Shown: piece after piece, positions 14,967 to 23,355 of the stretch
Layout of the letters: the number at the start of each line of letters is the position of its first letter
Position numbering within the stretch: position 1 is the stretch's first letter
NCBI GenBank assembly: GCA_964483375.1
Contig: CAZABJ010000002.1
Span: 1-64,000, forward strand
Source of the DNA: JAUIEH01 sp964483375
Lineage (GTDB): Bacteria; Pseudomonadota; Alphaproteobacteria; Caulobacterales; Maricaulaceae
Reading direction: 5' to 3'
Length of the DNA: 64,000 nt
The notes under the pieces: generated by a model
The model's database searches: none
The model's input: only the letters and a program-made list of their open reading frames with translations
What the model was told of the DNA's origin: nothing
Translations under genes and position numbers: made by a program

Positions 14967-16001
14967 ATGTCATTCGTTTTCCCATTGTTGTTTTTGATTG
15001 TCGGCTTCGTGCTGCTTGGCGCCACAGGCGACTATTTGGTCCGGGGCGCGACGGCTCTGGCTCGTCGCGCAGGCGTCGCGCCGCTGCTGGTGGGTCTGAC
15101 GGTGGTCGCCTTCGGGACCTCCGCGCCAGAGCTTTTGGTGAGCGTCCAAGCGGTGCTGACGGACGCCCCGCGCCTCGCCATCGGCAATGTGGTGGGCTCG
15201 AATATCGCGAATGTTTTCCTCGTGCTGGGCATCCCTGCTCTGATCGCGCCCATTGCGGCGGGGCCGAAGGGCATGCGGCGAAACGCTTGGATCGGCGTGG
15301 CGGCGATGGCGATGCTGTTGTTATTCGCCACAGTTCTTCATGTGGACGTCCCCGCTGACGTTCCCCCGCCCGAAGGCGACCGGCAAGACTACGGGGCGCT
15401 TGATTGGCGTCACGGCCTGGCGCTGCTGGCCGGCTTGGTCGCCTATCTCAGCTATCTGGGTTGGCGCGCGCGATCCGGCGCGAAAGACCCGCAAATCCAA
15501 GAGCTCACCGAAGTCGACGACATGGAAGGGCTGCCCAAATCCTGGGCGGCGATCTGGTTCTGCGTTTTCATCGGCGTCGTGGGGCTCCCGCTCGGCTCGG
15601 CCTCGGTGGTGCATGGCGGGGTGCGTTTGGCGGAGCTTTTGAGCGTACCCAACGATTTCATCGGCCTGACCGTCATCGCGTTTGGAACCTCGCTCCCCGA
15701 ACTCGCCGCCACCATCGCAGCCGCCTTGCGCCGCAACACCGCGCTGGCGATGGGCAACATCCTGGGCTCGAACATTTTCAATATTTTGGCGGTGATGGGC
15801 GTGGCGTCGCTGGTCGGGGCGGTGCCGATCCCGATGACCTTCATCCACTATGACTTCTGGGCGTTCGCTCTGGCCTCGCTGGTGCTCGTCGCCTTCACCA
15901 TGCTGGTGAGGCGGGAGATCGGACGGATTCTCGGCATCCTGTTCTTAGTGATCTACGCCGGATACATCTTCGGTCTGGCGCGGGTTGAGGGCCTGTTCTG
16001 A
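14967..16001 (+). CDS. Calcium/sodium antiporter, YrbG/CaCA family
   Basis: A 344-residue inner-membrane cation/Ca2+ exchanger with about ten hydrophobic segments in two inverted halves. The duplicated alpha repeats are clear: VAFGTSAPELLVS with GNVVGSNIANVFLVLG in the first half and IAFGTSLPELAAT with GNILGSNIFNILAVMG in the second; the GTS-PE and G-SN-N motifs line the ion site. A hydrophilic loop (about 135-200) separates the halves. The ATG at 14967 gives the hydrophobic MSFVFPLLFLIVG start; an upstream in-frame ATG at 14898 adds a basic extension. Ion preference (Ca2+ or K+, with Na+ or H+) is not certain. Followed closely by the pterin genes. Confidence 0.93.
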   Translation: MSFVFPLLFLIVGFVLLGATGDYLVRGATALARRAGVAPLLVGLTVVAFGTSAPELLVSVQAVLTDAPRLAIGNVVGSNIANVFLVLGIPALIAPIAAGPKGMRRNAWIGVAAMAMLLLFATVLHVDVPADVPPPEGDRQDYGALDWRHGLALLAGLVAYLSYLGWRARSGAKDPQIQELTEVDDMEGLPKSWAAIWFCVFIGVVGLPLGSASVVHGGVRLAELLSVPNDFIGLTVIAFGTSLPELAATIAAALRRNTALAMGNILGSNIFNILAVMGVASLVGAVPIPMTFIHYDFWAFALASLVLVAFTMLVRREIGRILGILFLVIYAGYIFGLARVEGLF

Positions 16002-16009
16002 CCACGCCC

Positions 16010-16417
16010 ATGACGCACCCCGCCGCTGATGACGCGCTGAGCCTCACCATCTCGAAGGACTTCCGCTTCGAAGCCGCCCACCGCTTCACCCACATGCCCG
16101 CCGACCACCCGTTCAGCCGGCTGCATGGACATTCCTTCGAGGGCACCGTGACGCTCGAGGGCGCGCCCGCTGCGGACACCGGCTTCGTGCATGATTTTTG
16201 GGCCTTGGACGACGTTCTCGCGCGCGCCCTTGAGGGGTTGGATCACGGCCTGCTCAATGACGTTCCGGGCCTTGAGAACCCGTCGCTTGAAAACATCGCG
16301 CGCCTTTTGTTTCAGCGCATCGCGCCGCACGCGCCCGGGCTCGTAGCGGTGGAGGTGCGGCGCCCCTCCTGCGGAGAACGCGCGATCGTGCGGCGGCTGG
16401 GGAAGGAGACCACATGA
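16010..16417 (+). CDS. 6-pyruvoyl-tetrahydropterin synthase/QueD homologue lacking the catalytic cysteine
   Basis: A 135-residue protein of the PTPS/QueD fold (tunnelling pterin enzymes). Zinc ligands are intact: His24 in FEAAHRF and His39, His41 in RLHGHSF; FVHDFWALDD and LDHGLLNDVPGLENPSLENIAR match E. coli QueD closely. Aligned without gaps to the E. coli segment HKCGRLHGH, this protein reads HPFSRLHGH, so the catalytic cysteine is Phe35. Standard QueD chemistry is therefore doubtful, and a retro-aldol or other pterin reaction, or a non-catalytic role, is possible. The gene overlaps folB by four bases, which favours a job in folate or pterin metabolism. No queC or queE is seen nearby. Confidence 0.88.
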   Translation: MTHPAADDALSLTISKDFRFEAAHRFTHMPADHPFSRLHGHSFEGTVTLEGAPAADTGFVHDFWALDDVLARALEGLDHGLLNDVPGLENPSLENIARLLFQRIAPHAPGLVAVEVRRPSCGERAIVRRLGKETT

Positions 16418-16875
16418 GCGGAACGCGCCGCATCGCAGGAACGCCGCGCCCCTTGCCGTCACGGCCTGAGACCATCCGCACGCGCGCCAATCCCGCCCCG
16501 CCCTCCTCACAAGGCCGGGCACGCGTCTTCGTTCAAGGCCTGGACGTGATGGCCTCAATCGGCGTGCACCCCCATGAGCACGACCGCGAACAACGCATAA
16601 TCGTCGATGTGACCTTGGATTTGGGCGAACTGCCCCCGCCGCGGAACGACCGCCTCGGCGAAACCGTGGACTATCAGGCGGTTGCGCGCCAGGTGGAGGC
16701 CTTCGCCCGCGATGGCCATGTCCAGCTCGTTGAGACCTTAGCCGAACGCATCGCAGCGTGGTGTTTGGAAGATCCGCGGGTGATCGCGGCGACCGTTCGG
16801 GTCGCCAAACCCGAAGCGCTCGAAAACGCCTTTGCCGCGGGCTGTGAAATCACCCGCAGCCGGTCCAGCGAATAG
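16414..16875 (+). CDS. folB: Dihydroneopterin aldolase
   Basis: A 153-residue FolB, which converts 7,8-dihydroneopterin to 6-hydroxymethyl-dihydropterin and glycolaldehyde in folate synthesis. VFVQGLDVMASIGVHPHEHDREQRIIVDVTLDL (quoted in part: IGVHPHEHDREQR) contains the conserved Glu, and HVQLVETLAERIAAW and RVAKPEALENA are the usual second and third motifs with the catalytic Lys. About 40 extra, Arg/Pro-rich residues precede the domain, longer than typical FolB of about 120 residues; a later start near residue 37 is possible, but the four-base overlap with the PTPS-like gene supports the annotated ATG. Confidence 0.9.
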   Translation: MSGTRRIAGTPRPLPSRPETIRTRANPAPPSSQGRARVFVQGLDVMASIGVHPHEHDREQRIIVDVTLDLGELPPPRNDRLGETVDYQAVARQVEAFARDGHVQLVETLAERIAAWCLEDPRVIAATVRVAKPEALENAFAAGCEITRSRSSE

Positions 16876-16953
16876 CGCGCTTCGTCGCGTCTTGCTTTCT
16901 CTCCGTTTGCGCAGCCCTCACCCTGTCCACGAGGCATGAGAGAAGGGAGCGAC

Positions 16954-17487
16954 ATGCGCAGCATAGCAGCGATGTGCGCCGCGGCGGTTTTGGCTGCTGG
17001 GGCCGGGGCGCAAGAAGCGGGGCCCGAGCAGGCAGGCCCCTGCGCCGGAGAAGCCTATGAGGCGTTCGATTTTTGGGTCGGGACTTGGGAGGTCTCCACC
17101 CCGGACGGCCAACGCGCCGGGGTCAACCGGATCAGCCGCGAAGAAGGCGGCTGCTTGATTCTGGAGCGCTGGACCAACCTCAACGGGGGAACCGGCCAAA
17201 GCTACAATTTCCACGACCCTCAGACGGGCGGGTGGCGGCAGATTTGGGTGTCCGCCGGTCTTGTCGTGGATATGGCGGGCGGCCTAACCGAGGTTGGAGC
17301 CATGCGCATGGAAGGCCGCGCGAGCTATCATGGCGGGGCCACAGCGGACTTTTGGGGCGAATGGCGCCCGCAAGCCGACGGGTCGGTGATCCAGCACTTC
17401 GAACAACGCAACCCCGAATCCGGTGAGTTCGAGCCCTGGTTCACAGGGGTGTACCGGCCTCTTGAGGAGGACGTCGCAGACGGCTGA
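16954..17487 (+). CDS. Exported protein, DUF1579-like
   Basis: A 177-residue exported protein. The ATG at 16954 has AGAAGGGAG upstream and opens a signal peptide (MRSIAAMCAAAVLAAGAGAQ). The mature domain starts AFDFWVGTWEVSTPDG, the pattern of DUF1579-type lipocalin-like proteins, and continues with regular beta strands (GCLILERWTNLNGGTGQSYN, ADFWGEWRPQADG) to WFTGVYRP. The protein is probably periplasmic; no enzymatic role is known for the family. Its C-terminal end overlaps the alternative early start of uvrC but not the chosen one. Confidence 0.8.
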   Translation: MRSIAAMCAAAVLAAGAGAQEAGPEQAGPCAGEAYEAFDFWVGTWEVSTPDGQRAGVNRISREEGGCLILERWTNLNGGTGQSYNFHDPQTGGWRQIWVSAGLVVDMAGGLTEVGAMRMEGRASYHGGATADFWGEWRPQADGSVIQHFEQRNPESGEFEPWFTGVYRPLEEDVADG

Positions 17488-17518
17488 CCGAACGAGGCGG
17501 CGCGCCTATGTTGTGTCC

Positions 17519-19465
17519 ATGGACGCGCCCCCCGACAGCCCGAAGCCGACGTCAGAAACCGCCTCAGCCCGGCCGCGAACCGGCCCTGAGGTCATTAAGG
17601 ACTACGTCAAACGCCTGCAAAACAAGCCCGGCGTTTACCGCATGCTCGATCGGGCCGGCGACGTTCTGTATGTGGGCAAGGCGCGAAATCTCAAAAACCG
17701 GGTTAGCAACTACGTCCGACTGGGCGGCCACACCAATCGCATCGCGGCCATGATCGCTGATACGGCGGCCATGGAATTCGTGGTCACCGACACCGAAACA
17801 GAAGCGCTTCTTCTGGAAGCCAATCTCATCAAACGGCTCAAGCCTAAGTACAATATCATTTTGCGGGACGATAAATCCTTCCCGTATATTCTTATCCGCA
17901 GAGATCATGAGGCCGCACAGGTGTTAAAACACCGCGGCGCCCGGGCGAAGAACGGCGACTATTTTGGACCATTCGCCAGCGCAAGCGCGGTCAACCGCAC
18001 TCTGAACACGTTGCAGAAGGCGTTCCTTCTACGCTCTTGCTCTGACAGCGTGTACCAAAACCGCTCGCGCCCTTGCATGCTGCATCAGATCAAACGCTGT
18101 TCAGCCCCTTGCGTCGGCTACATTTCGACCGACGCTTATGACGCGCTGGTGGGCGATGCGATGGCGTTTCTGTCTGGAAAGTCCGATGTGCTGCGCAAGC
18201 GGCTGCAGGCTGAGATGGAAACCGCCGCAGAAGCGCTCGACTTCGAGCGCGCCGCGCGCCTGCGCGACCGGATCCGCGCCCTCGCCCCCATCACGACCCA
18301 ACAGGACGTCAATCCAGACGGCGTGGAGGAGGCGGACGTCGTCGCCTTGCACATGGCGGGAGGACACTCCTGCGTGCAGGTATTTTTTTTCCGCGCAGGT
18401 CAGAACTGGGGCAACCGCGCCTTTTTCCCTCGCCATGAAAAGGACGCCGCACCCGAGGACGTGCTCGCGGCGTTTCTCGGCCAATTCTATGACGACAAAC
18501 CCGCCCCGCCGCTCATCTTGCTCAGCCATGAGCTTGAAAGCGCGCCTCTGCTGGCCGAAGCGCTCAGCCTGAGAGCGGCGCGGAAAGTCACGTTGCACGC
18601 CCCCAAACGCGGCGACAAAACGCGGCTCATCGCCCATGCACGCTCAAACGCCGAAGAGGCGTTGAGCCGCAAGCTGGCGGAAAGCTCGGCCCAAGCGAAA
18701 TTGCTCGACGGGGTGGCCGAGGCGTTCGACCTCGAGACCCGGCCCGAACGCATCGAAGTGTACGATAACTCTCACATCCAGGGCTCCGCCGCTGTCGGCG
18801 CGTTTATCGTCGCGGGGCTTGAGGGGTTCGAGAAGCGCAGCTATCGCACCTTCAACATCAAGACCGTTGAGCTGACTGCGGGCGATGACTACGCGATGAT
18901 GCGCGAGGTCCTGCGCCGCCGCTTCTCCCGTCTGCTCAAGGCTCGGGATGAGCCGGCGGAAACGGATCAGGAGACGACGGAACAGCCCAGTTCGGCGGCT
19001 CGAAAGCCCGAGTCCTGGCCGGACCTCATCGTGATCGACGGCGGCAAAGGGCAACTGTCAGCCGCCCTAGACACCTTGAGCGATCTTGGTTTGGGCCCCG
19101 AAGACGTCGGGGTGGTGGCGATCGCCAAGGGCGAAGACCGCGATGCCGGTCGAGAGACCTTCTTCATGCCCGGCGGTCGGAGCTTCAAGCTCGAGCCGTC
19201 AAACCCGGTGCTCTATTACCTCCAGCGCCTGCGCGACGAAGCCCACCGGTTCGCTATCGGGACCCACCGAGCGAAACGCACCCGCGACATGACGAAGAAC
19301 CCGCTTGATGAGATCCCCGGCGTCGGACCGCGGCGCAAAAAGGCGCTGCTGACCCATTTCGGGTCCGCCCGCGCCGTGAAACGCGCCAATCTCGAGGACC
19401 TGGAAAAGGCGCCCGGCGTGTCCAAACACCTCGCAAGGAAAATCTATGACTGGTTCCGTGCGTGA
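17519..19465 (+). CDS. uvrC: Excinuclease ABC subunit C
   Basis: A 648-residue UvrC, the dual-incision nuclease of nucleotide excision repair acting with UvrA and UvrB. Domains in order: GIY-YIG nuclease (about 30-110; NKPGVYRMLD, DVLYVGKARNLKNRVSNY), a cysteine-containing segment (RPCMLHQIKRCSAPCVGYI), the UVR motif that binds UvrB (EAALDFERAARLRDRI region, about 235-252), the RNase H-like C-terminal nuclease (EVYDNSHIQGSAAVGAF; DLIVIDGGKGQLSAA) and the HhH pair (LDEIPGVGPRRKKALL). The ATG at 17519 is chosen over 17423, which would overlap the previous gene. Its end overlaps pgsA by 20 bases, as in many alphaproteobacteria. Confidence 0.97.
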   Translation: MDAPPDSPKPTSETASARPRTGPEVIKDYVKRLQNKPGVYRMLDRAGDVLYVGKARNLKNRVSNYVRLGGHTNRIAAMIADTAAMEFVVTDTETEALLLEANLIKRLKPKYNIILRDDKSFPYILIRRDHEAAQVLKHRGARAKNGDYFGPFASASAVNRTLNTLQKAFLLRSCSDSVYQNRSRPCMLHQIKRCSAPCVGYISTDAYDALVGDAMAFLSGKSDVLRKRLQAEMETAAEALDFERAARLRDRIRALAPITTQQDVNPDGVEEADVVALHMAGGHSCVQVFFFRAGQNWGNRAFFPRHEKDAAPEDVLAAFLGQFYDDKPAPPLILLSHELESAPLLAEALSLRAARKVTLHAPKRGDKTRLIAHARSNAEEALSRKLAESSAQAKLLDGVAEAFDLETRPERIEVYDNSHIQGSAAVGAFIVAGLEGFEKRSYRTFNIKTVELTAGDDYAMMREVLRRRFSRLLKARDEPAETDQETTEQPSSAARKPESWPDLIVIDGGKGQLSAALDTLSDLGLGPEDVGVVAIAKGEDRDAGRETFFMPGGRSFKLEPSNPVLYYLQRLRDEAHRFAIGTHRAKRTRDMTKNPLDEIPGVGPRRKKALLTHFGSARAVKRANLEDLEKAPGVSKHLARKIYDWFRA

Positions 19466-20117
19466 CGCCCCGCCGCCGCGCCATCGACTTTGGTGGCTGC
19501 CCAATGCGCTCACGCTCATACGCCTCGCGCTCGCGCCGGCCATCCTCTCGGCGTTGCTTCTGGCTCCGGAGCCTTTCTCGGACGCGGAGCGATTTGACCT
19601 TTCGCCCGGGCTCGGACTTTGGCCGGCGATCGCCGCGGCGCTGCTGGCGGCGGCCGGCGCATTGGATTGGCTGGACGGACGCTTGGCGCGCGCCTTCGGC
19701 GCGGAAAGCGCGTTCGGTCAGTTCTGGGATCCGATTGCGGACAAACTGGTCATCGCAGCGGCGCTGATCGGGCTGTGCCTGTTTGCTCCACGCACCGTCA
19801 TTATCGTCCCTGCGCTGGTGATCATCGTCCGCGACGCCTTGCTGACGCTCGCCCGCTTCGCGGCGCCGGAGATCAGAGCCCCCTCCCAGCTGGCGAAAAC
19901 CAAAACGGCGCTCGAGTTCGTCAGCCTCATCACCCTTCTCATCAGCTGGCCGGTCGCGCTCTTCGGTCCCGACGGCCGCGCCGGCCTGGTTCTTCTTGGC
20001 GTCGGCTTGGCGATGCTCTGGGCCGCGGCGGTGCTGTCAGCCTGGTCGGGTGCGACTTATGCGCACAGACTTGCCGCGTTCCGCGCCCGAGTGCGTGAAG
20101 ACACCGTCAAACGCTGA
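19446..20117 (+). CDS. pgsA: CDP-alcohol phosphatidyltransferase, PgsA-like
   Basis: A 223-residue inner-membrane enzyme expected to make phosphatidylglycerol phosphate from CDP-diacylglycerol and glycerol 3-phosphate. The signature D-x2-DG-x2-AR-x8-G-x3-D-x3-D is complete in LDWLDGRLARAFGAES followed by AFGQFWDPIADK (about residues 75-101). N-terminal WLPNALTLIRLALAPA is the usual first helix; five or six hydrophobic segments follow. It is slightly longer than E. coli PgsA (182 residues), owing to loops near residues 40-60. The start lies 20 bases inside uvrC, indicating translational coupling. Another CDP-alcohol transferase specificity is possible. Confidence 0.9.
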   Translation: MTGSVRDAPPPRHRLWWLPNALTLIRLALAPAILSALLLAPEPFSDAERFDLSPGLGLWPAIAAALLAAAGALDWLDGRLARAFGAESAFGQFWDPIADKLVIAAALIGLCLFAPRTVIIVPALVIIVRDALLTLARFAAPEIRAPSQLAKTKTALEFVSLITLLISWPVALFGPDGRAGLVLLGVGLAMLWAAAVLSAWSGATYAHRLAAFRARVREDTVKR

Positions 20118-20333
20118 GGATGTCTCGATTTCTCCGGCCGCCTTTCGACGGTTAGACCCGTCCCTTCGCGACACCGCTAACGGTGCGGTAACCAAGCCGG
20201 CCGTTCACTCCCTCCCGCGCCAGGGCGGTGCTGACCGAAGTCAAGGATAGGCGTCGCAGGAGCGTTCATCCGCAGCGCGCGCAGTCGCCGCCAGCCCAAG
20301 GTCGGGCGGTCGGAAGCCGGGAGACGAGTAGAC

Positions 20334-21731
20334 ATGTCCGACATCGAATTGAGCCAACGCCTGCAATTCTTGAACATCGACGAAGACGCGCGCGCGGCGT
20401 TGCGCGAATTTCGACCGTATGTGGAAACGGAAATGCCAGGGATACTGGCGGAATTCTATGACCACATCCGCAAGTGGCCTGAAGTCTCGGGGTTCTTTTC
20501 CGGCCAAAGCATGATGGACCAAGCGAAGAGCCGTCAGATTGAGCATTGGATGACGATCACGCGCGGAGATTTCGACCGCGCCTATCTCGATTCCGTGCTT
20601 CGCATCGGCGCACAGCACGCAAAAATCGGCCTGGACCCGCGCTGGTACATCGGCGGCTACGCCTTTATCGGCTCAAAATTGTTCGAGTTCGTCGTCGATC
20701 ACTTCAAGGGCGGGCCGCTCTCCTCTTTGCGCGGCGATGCCGCCGAGGTCCAGAAGCGCTTTCTCGTCGCGCTCAACAAAGCCCTCCTGCTCGACATGGA
20801 CTTAGCGATCTCGACCTACCTCGCGGAAGGGGAAAAGGCGCGACTGCAGCTCCAAGAAGAAGCGCAGCGTCGCGAAGACGAAACCAAAGGGCGGATGCAG
20901 GATCTCGCCAACAGTTTTGAGCGCAACGTGCTGGGCATCGTTGAAACCGTGGCCTCAGCCGCCACCGAACTCCAGCACACCGCCCGCGCCATGGCGCAAA
21001 CCGCCGAAGCTACCTCGGAGCGCTCGACCAGCGTGTCGGCGGCCGCCGAGCAGGCCACCGCCAATGTCTCAGTCGTGGCCGGCTCCGCCGATGAAATGGG
21101 CAAATCCGTCAACGAAATCTCGACGCAGGTGGCGCACTCCACTCGGATCGCCGGACAGGCGGTGGACCGCGCCCAAGAGACCAACACGACGATCGAGACC
21201 TTGTCGCGCGCCGCCGAAAAGGTCGGCGAGGTCATCAACATGATTTCCGACATCGCCGAACAGACCAACCTGTTGGCGCTCAACGCGACCATCGAAAGCG
21301 CGCGCGCGGGTGAAGCCGGACGCGGTTTCGCTGTCGTGGCGTCTGAAGTGAAGTCGCTCGCCACGCAAACCGCGAAAGCGACCGAAGGCATCGCGCGGCA
21401 AATTCAAGAAATGCAGGCGATCACGGGTCAATCGGTGGACGCCATCAGCGCCATTCGCCAAACGATCGACGAAATGAACGCCGTATCCGTCGCCATCAAC
21501 GCGGCGGTGGAAGAGCAGTCCGCAGCCACCGCGGAAATCGCGCGCAACACCCGGGAAGCCGCAGAAGGCACCCAAGACGTGTCGCGCAATATTGCGGGCG
21601 TGCTGGAAGGCGCCAGTGAGACGGGCGCGGCGTCGGGCCAAGTGGTTGAAGCGTCCGAAGAGCTTGGCCGACAAGCAGAGCACTTGCGCGCCGAAGTCGA
21701 ACGTTTTCTGGAGACCGTGCGTGCCGCGTAA
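20334..21731 (+). CDS. Soluble globin-coupled methyl-accepting chemotaxis protein
   Basis: A 465-residue cytoplasmic chemoreceptor. Residues about 1-165 form a protoglobin-type sensor domain like HemAT: RQIEHWMTITRGDFDRAYLD is the conserved middle, and the proximal haem ligand is most likely His95 in IGAQHAKIGLDPRWYIGGY. No transmembrane segment and no HAMP domain are present. The MCP signalling domain covers about 200-440, with the hairpin tip IAEQTNLLALNATIESARAG near residue 305-325, the part that contacts CheA and CheW. Oxygen or redox sensing for aerotaxis is inferred from the haem fold. No che genes are near, so it must act with a cluster elsewhere. A terminator follows. Confidence 0.93.
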   Translation: MSDIELSQRLQFLNIDEDARAALREFRPYVETEMPGILAEFYDHIRKWPEVSGFFSGQSMMDQAKSRQIEHWMTITRGDFDRAYLDSVLRIGAQHAKIGLDPRWYIGGYAFIGSKLFEFVVDHFKGGPLSSLRGDAAEVQKRFLVALNKALLLDMDLAISTYLAEGEKARLQLQEEAQRREDETKGRMQDLANSFERNVLGIVETVASAATELQHTARAMAQTAEATSERSTSVSAAAEQATANVSVVAGSADEMGKSVNEISTQVAHSTRIAGQAVDRAQETNTTIETLSRAAEKVGEVINMISDIAEQTNLLALNATIESARAGEAGRGFAVVASEVKSLATQTAKATEGIARQIQEMQAITGQSVDAISAIRQTIDEMNAVSVAINAAVEEQSAATAEIARNTREAAEGTQDVSRNIAGVLEGASETGAASGQVVEASEELGRQAEHLRAEVERFLETVRAA

Positions 21732-21759
21732 TCCCGCGGCGTCTCTGCGGAAACCAAAG

Positions 21760-21795
21760 CGGGCGGCGCAATGCATGCGTCGCCCGTTTCGTTTT
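21760..21795 (+). terminator. Intrinsic terminator after the chemoreceptor gene
   Basis: 11-bp stem with one G-U pair, CGGGCGGCGCA at 21760-21770 and TGCGTCGCCCG at 21776-21786, loop ATGCA, followed by TTTCGTTTT. It lies 29 bases after the stop codon at 21731. Confidence 0.75.
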
Positions 21796-21865
21796 CGCCT
21801 CTAGCCGCTCGGAAGCGCCCGCGTTTTGTCAGACCCTCGCCGGGTCGGCTTAAGGGTTTGTGGAC

Positions 21866-22243
21866 CTAGTTGTCCCCGCCGCGCTCGCACAACTTGTCGG
21901 GCTCGGGCCAATTCTGGATGAGACCTCGGCGAATGCCTTCGAGCGTCTCCTCGACCGCCACACCGGCGTGCTCGCGATAAAGCTGGGCGATTTTCAGAGC
22001 GAGCTCGGCCAGCTCGCCGCCCCAAAACGCCGGATCGCCGTCGGGCGCGGCGAGCATGGAGATTTTCTGCCCCTCGCTCGTCGCCCAAACGCGCATGAGT
22101 TCAAAGGCTTGGGGGTCATGGGCCACGCCTGTCGGCGGGGCGGCGGCGTGTTCTGGCTCAGCCTCCACCTCGTCGATCGTCGGCGCGTCGGAATCAAACA
22201 TGCGAACGTCCCCGTTCTCGATCACACGGGCGCGCGTCATCAT
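21866..22243 (-). CDS. DUF5076-like small protein
   Basis: A 125-residue soluble protein. The second half, AFELMRVWATSEGQKISMLAA followed by DPAFWGGELAELALKIAQLY, is the pattern I associate with DUF5076, a small alphaproteobacterial family of unknown function; the first half is acidic and Ala/Pro-rich. Two adjacent ATG codons (22243 and 22240) are available; GGGGGCG lies just upstream, so 22243 is used. The gene sits 92 bases downstream of ilvE on the same strand and could be its transcript partner. No function is proposed. Confidence 0.72.
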   Translation of the reverse strand: MMTRARVIENGDVRMFDSDAPTIDEVEAEPEHAAAPPTGVAHDPQAFELMRVWATSEGQKISMLAAPDGDPAFWGGELAELALKIAQLYREHAGVAVEETLEGIRRGLIQNWPEPDKLCERGGDN

Positions 22244-22335
22244 CGCCCCCGTCGCGCGTTCAAGCGACGCGCGCATGGATCATAACGGAATTCGTCCCAG
22301 GCGCGATCGCCCAACGCAGCAGGACCGCCGCGGCG

Positions 22336-23226
22336 CTACTCCGCAGCCACCGCCAAGCGACGACGCACAAGGGCGTCATAGTCGTCCACAAGCGTTTTCG
22401 TGACGGTCCCCGGCGTATAGGACACGCCCTCGATTTCGCGCACCGGGGTGACCTCTGCAGCGGTGCCCACAATGAAGCACTCTTCAAAGAAGGGCAGTTC
22501 GGAGGGGTAGATGTCGCGCGCATGCACGGTGTAACCGCGGCGCTCGGCCAGTTCGATGACCGTGGCCCGCGTGATGCCGTCCAGAAGGCAATCGCCCGTT
22601 GGGGTGTGCAGCTCGCCGTCGCGAATGAAGAACACATGCGCGCCCGTGCATTCGGCGACGCGGCCTTTGTAGTCGTACATCAGCGCGTCGGCGAAACCGC
22701 GGGCCTCCGCGGCGTGTTTCGACAGCGTGCAGATCATGTAAAGCCCTGAGGCCTTTGATTTCACCGGCGCGCATTCCGGAGCGGGACGCCGCCAATCGGA
22801 AATCGCCAGGCGAATGCCTTTCATTTTGTCCGCGAAGTAGTCGCCCCAATGCCAAATCGCGATGGCGAGATGGATGCGGTTCTGCTGCGCGGTCACGCCC
22901 ATTTGCTCGGAACCGCGCCAGGCCACCGGACGCACGTAAGCGCTATCCAGTCCGACACGGGCGAGCGTCTCCGCCTTCGCCGCTTCAATCTGATCCACCG
23001 TGTAGGGGATTTGAAAGCCTAAGAGTTCGCCGGATTGCAGCAGCCGCTCTGAGTGCTCTCGGCTCTTGAACACGACGCCGTCATAGGCGCGCTCACCCTC
23101 GAAAACCGCCGAGCCGTAGTGAAGGCCATGCGTGAGAACATGGATTTTTGCGTCGGCCCAGTCTACGAACTCGCCGTTCCACCAAATCACGCCGTCGCGC
23201 TGATCATATGGGATGATTTCGCCCAT
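22336..23226 (-). CDS. ilvE: Branched-chain amino-acid aminotransferase
   Basis: A 296-residue fold-type IV PLP aminotransferase that interconverts Leu, Ile and Val with their 2-oxo acids. WWNGEFVDWADAKIHVLTHG and LHYGSAVFEGERAYDG are the standard N-terminal motifs; SKASGLYMICTLSKHAAEA contains the PLP lysine; GRVAECTGAHVFFIRDG and GITRATVIELAERRGYTV complete the class IV signature. The length equals the family norm. It is divergent from the response-regulator gene with 129 bases between the starts, an arrangement recurring near ilvE in alphaproteobacteria. The alternative, a D-amino-acid or aminodeoxychorismate enzyme of the same fold, fits the motifs less well. Confidence 0.94.
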   Translation of the reverse strand: MGEIIPYDQRDGVIWWNGEFVDWADAKIHVLTHGLHYGSAVFEGERAYDGVVFKSREHSERLLQSGELLGFQIPYTVDQIEAAKAETLARVGLDSAYVRPVAWRGSEQMGVTAQQNRIHLAIAIWHWGDYFADKMKGIRLAISDWRRPAPECAPVKSKASGLYMICTLSKHAAEARGFADALMYDYKGRVAECTGAHVFFIRDGELHTPTGDCLLDGITRATVIELAERRGYTVHARDIYPSELPFFEECFIVGTAAEVTPVREIEGVSYTPGTVTKTLVDDYDALVRRRLAVAAE

Positions 23227-23355
23227 TAGACCGTTCTCCCTAGAACCGTTTCCTAACTTTGCCGGCGAGGCCGGGGCGTCTTCGCGCCTTTTTCCGGACA
23301 GCCTCGCAAAGACATACTCCGTTCATTGCTCAGCGAGTCAACTCAGGAGGTCGCT

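Noticed and set aside
17423..17518. Upstream extension of uvrC
   Set aside because: It would overlap the exported protein gene by 65 bases and adds Ser/Arg-rich residues without UvrC counterpart; ATG 17519 fits the family better.
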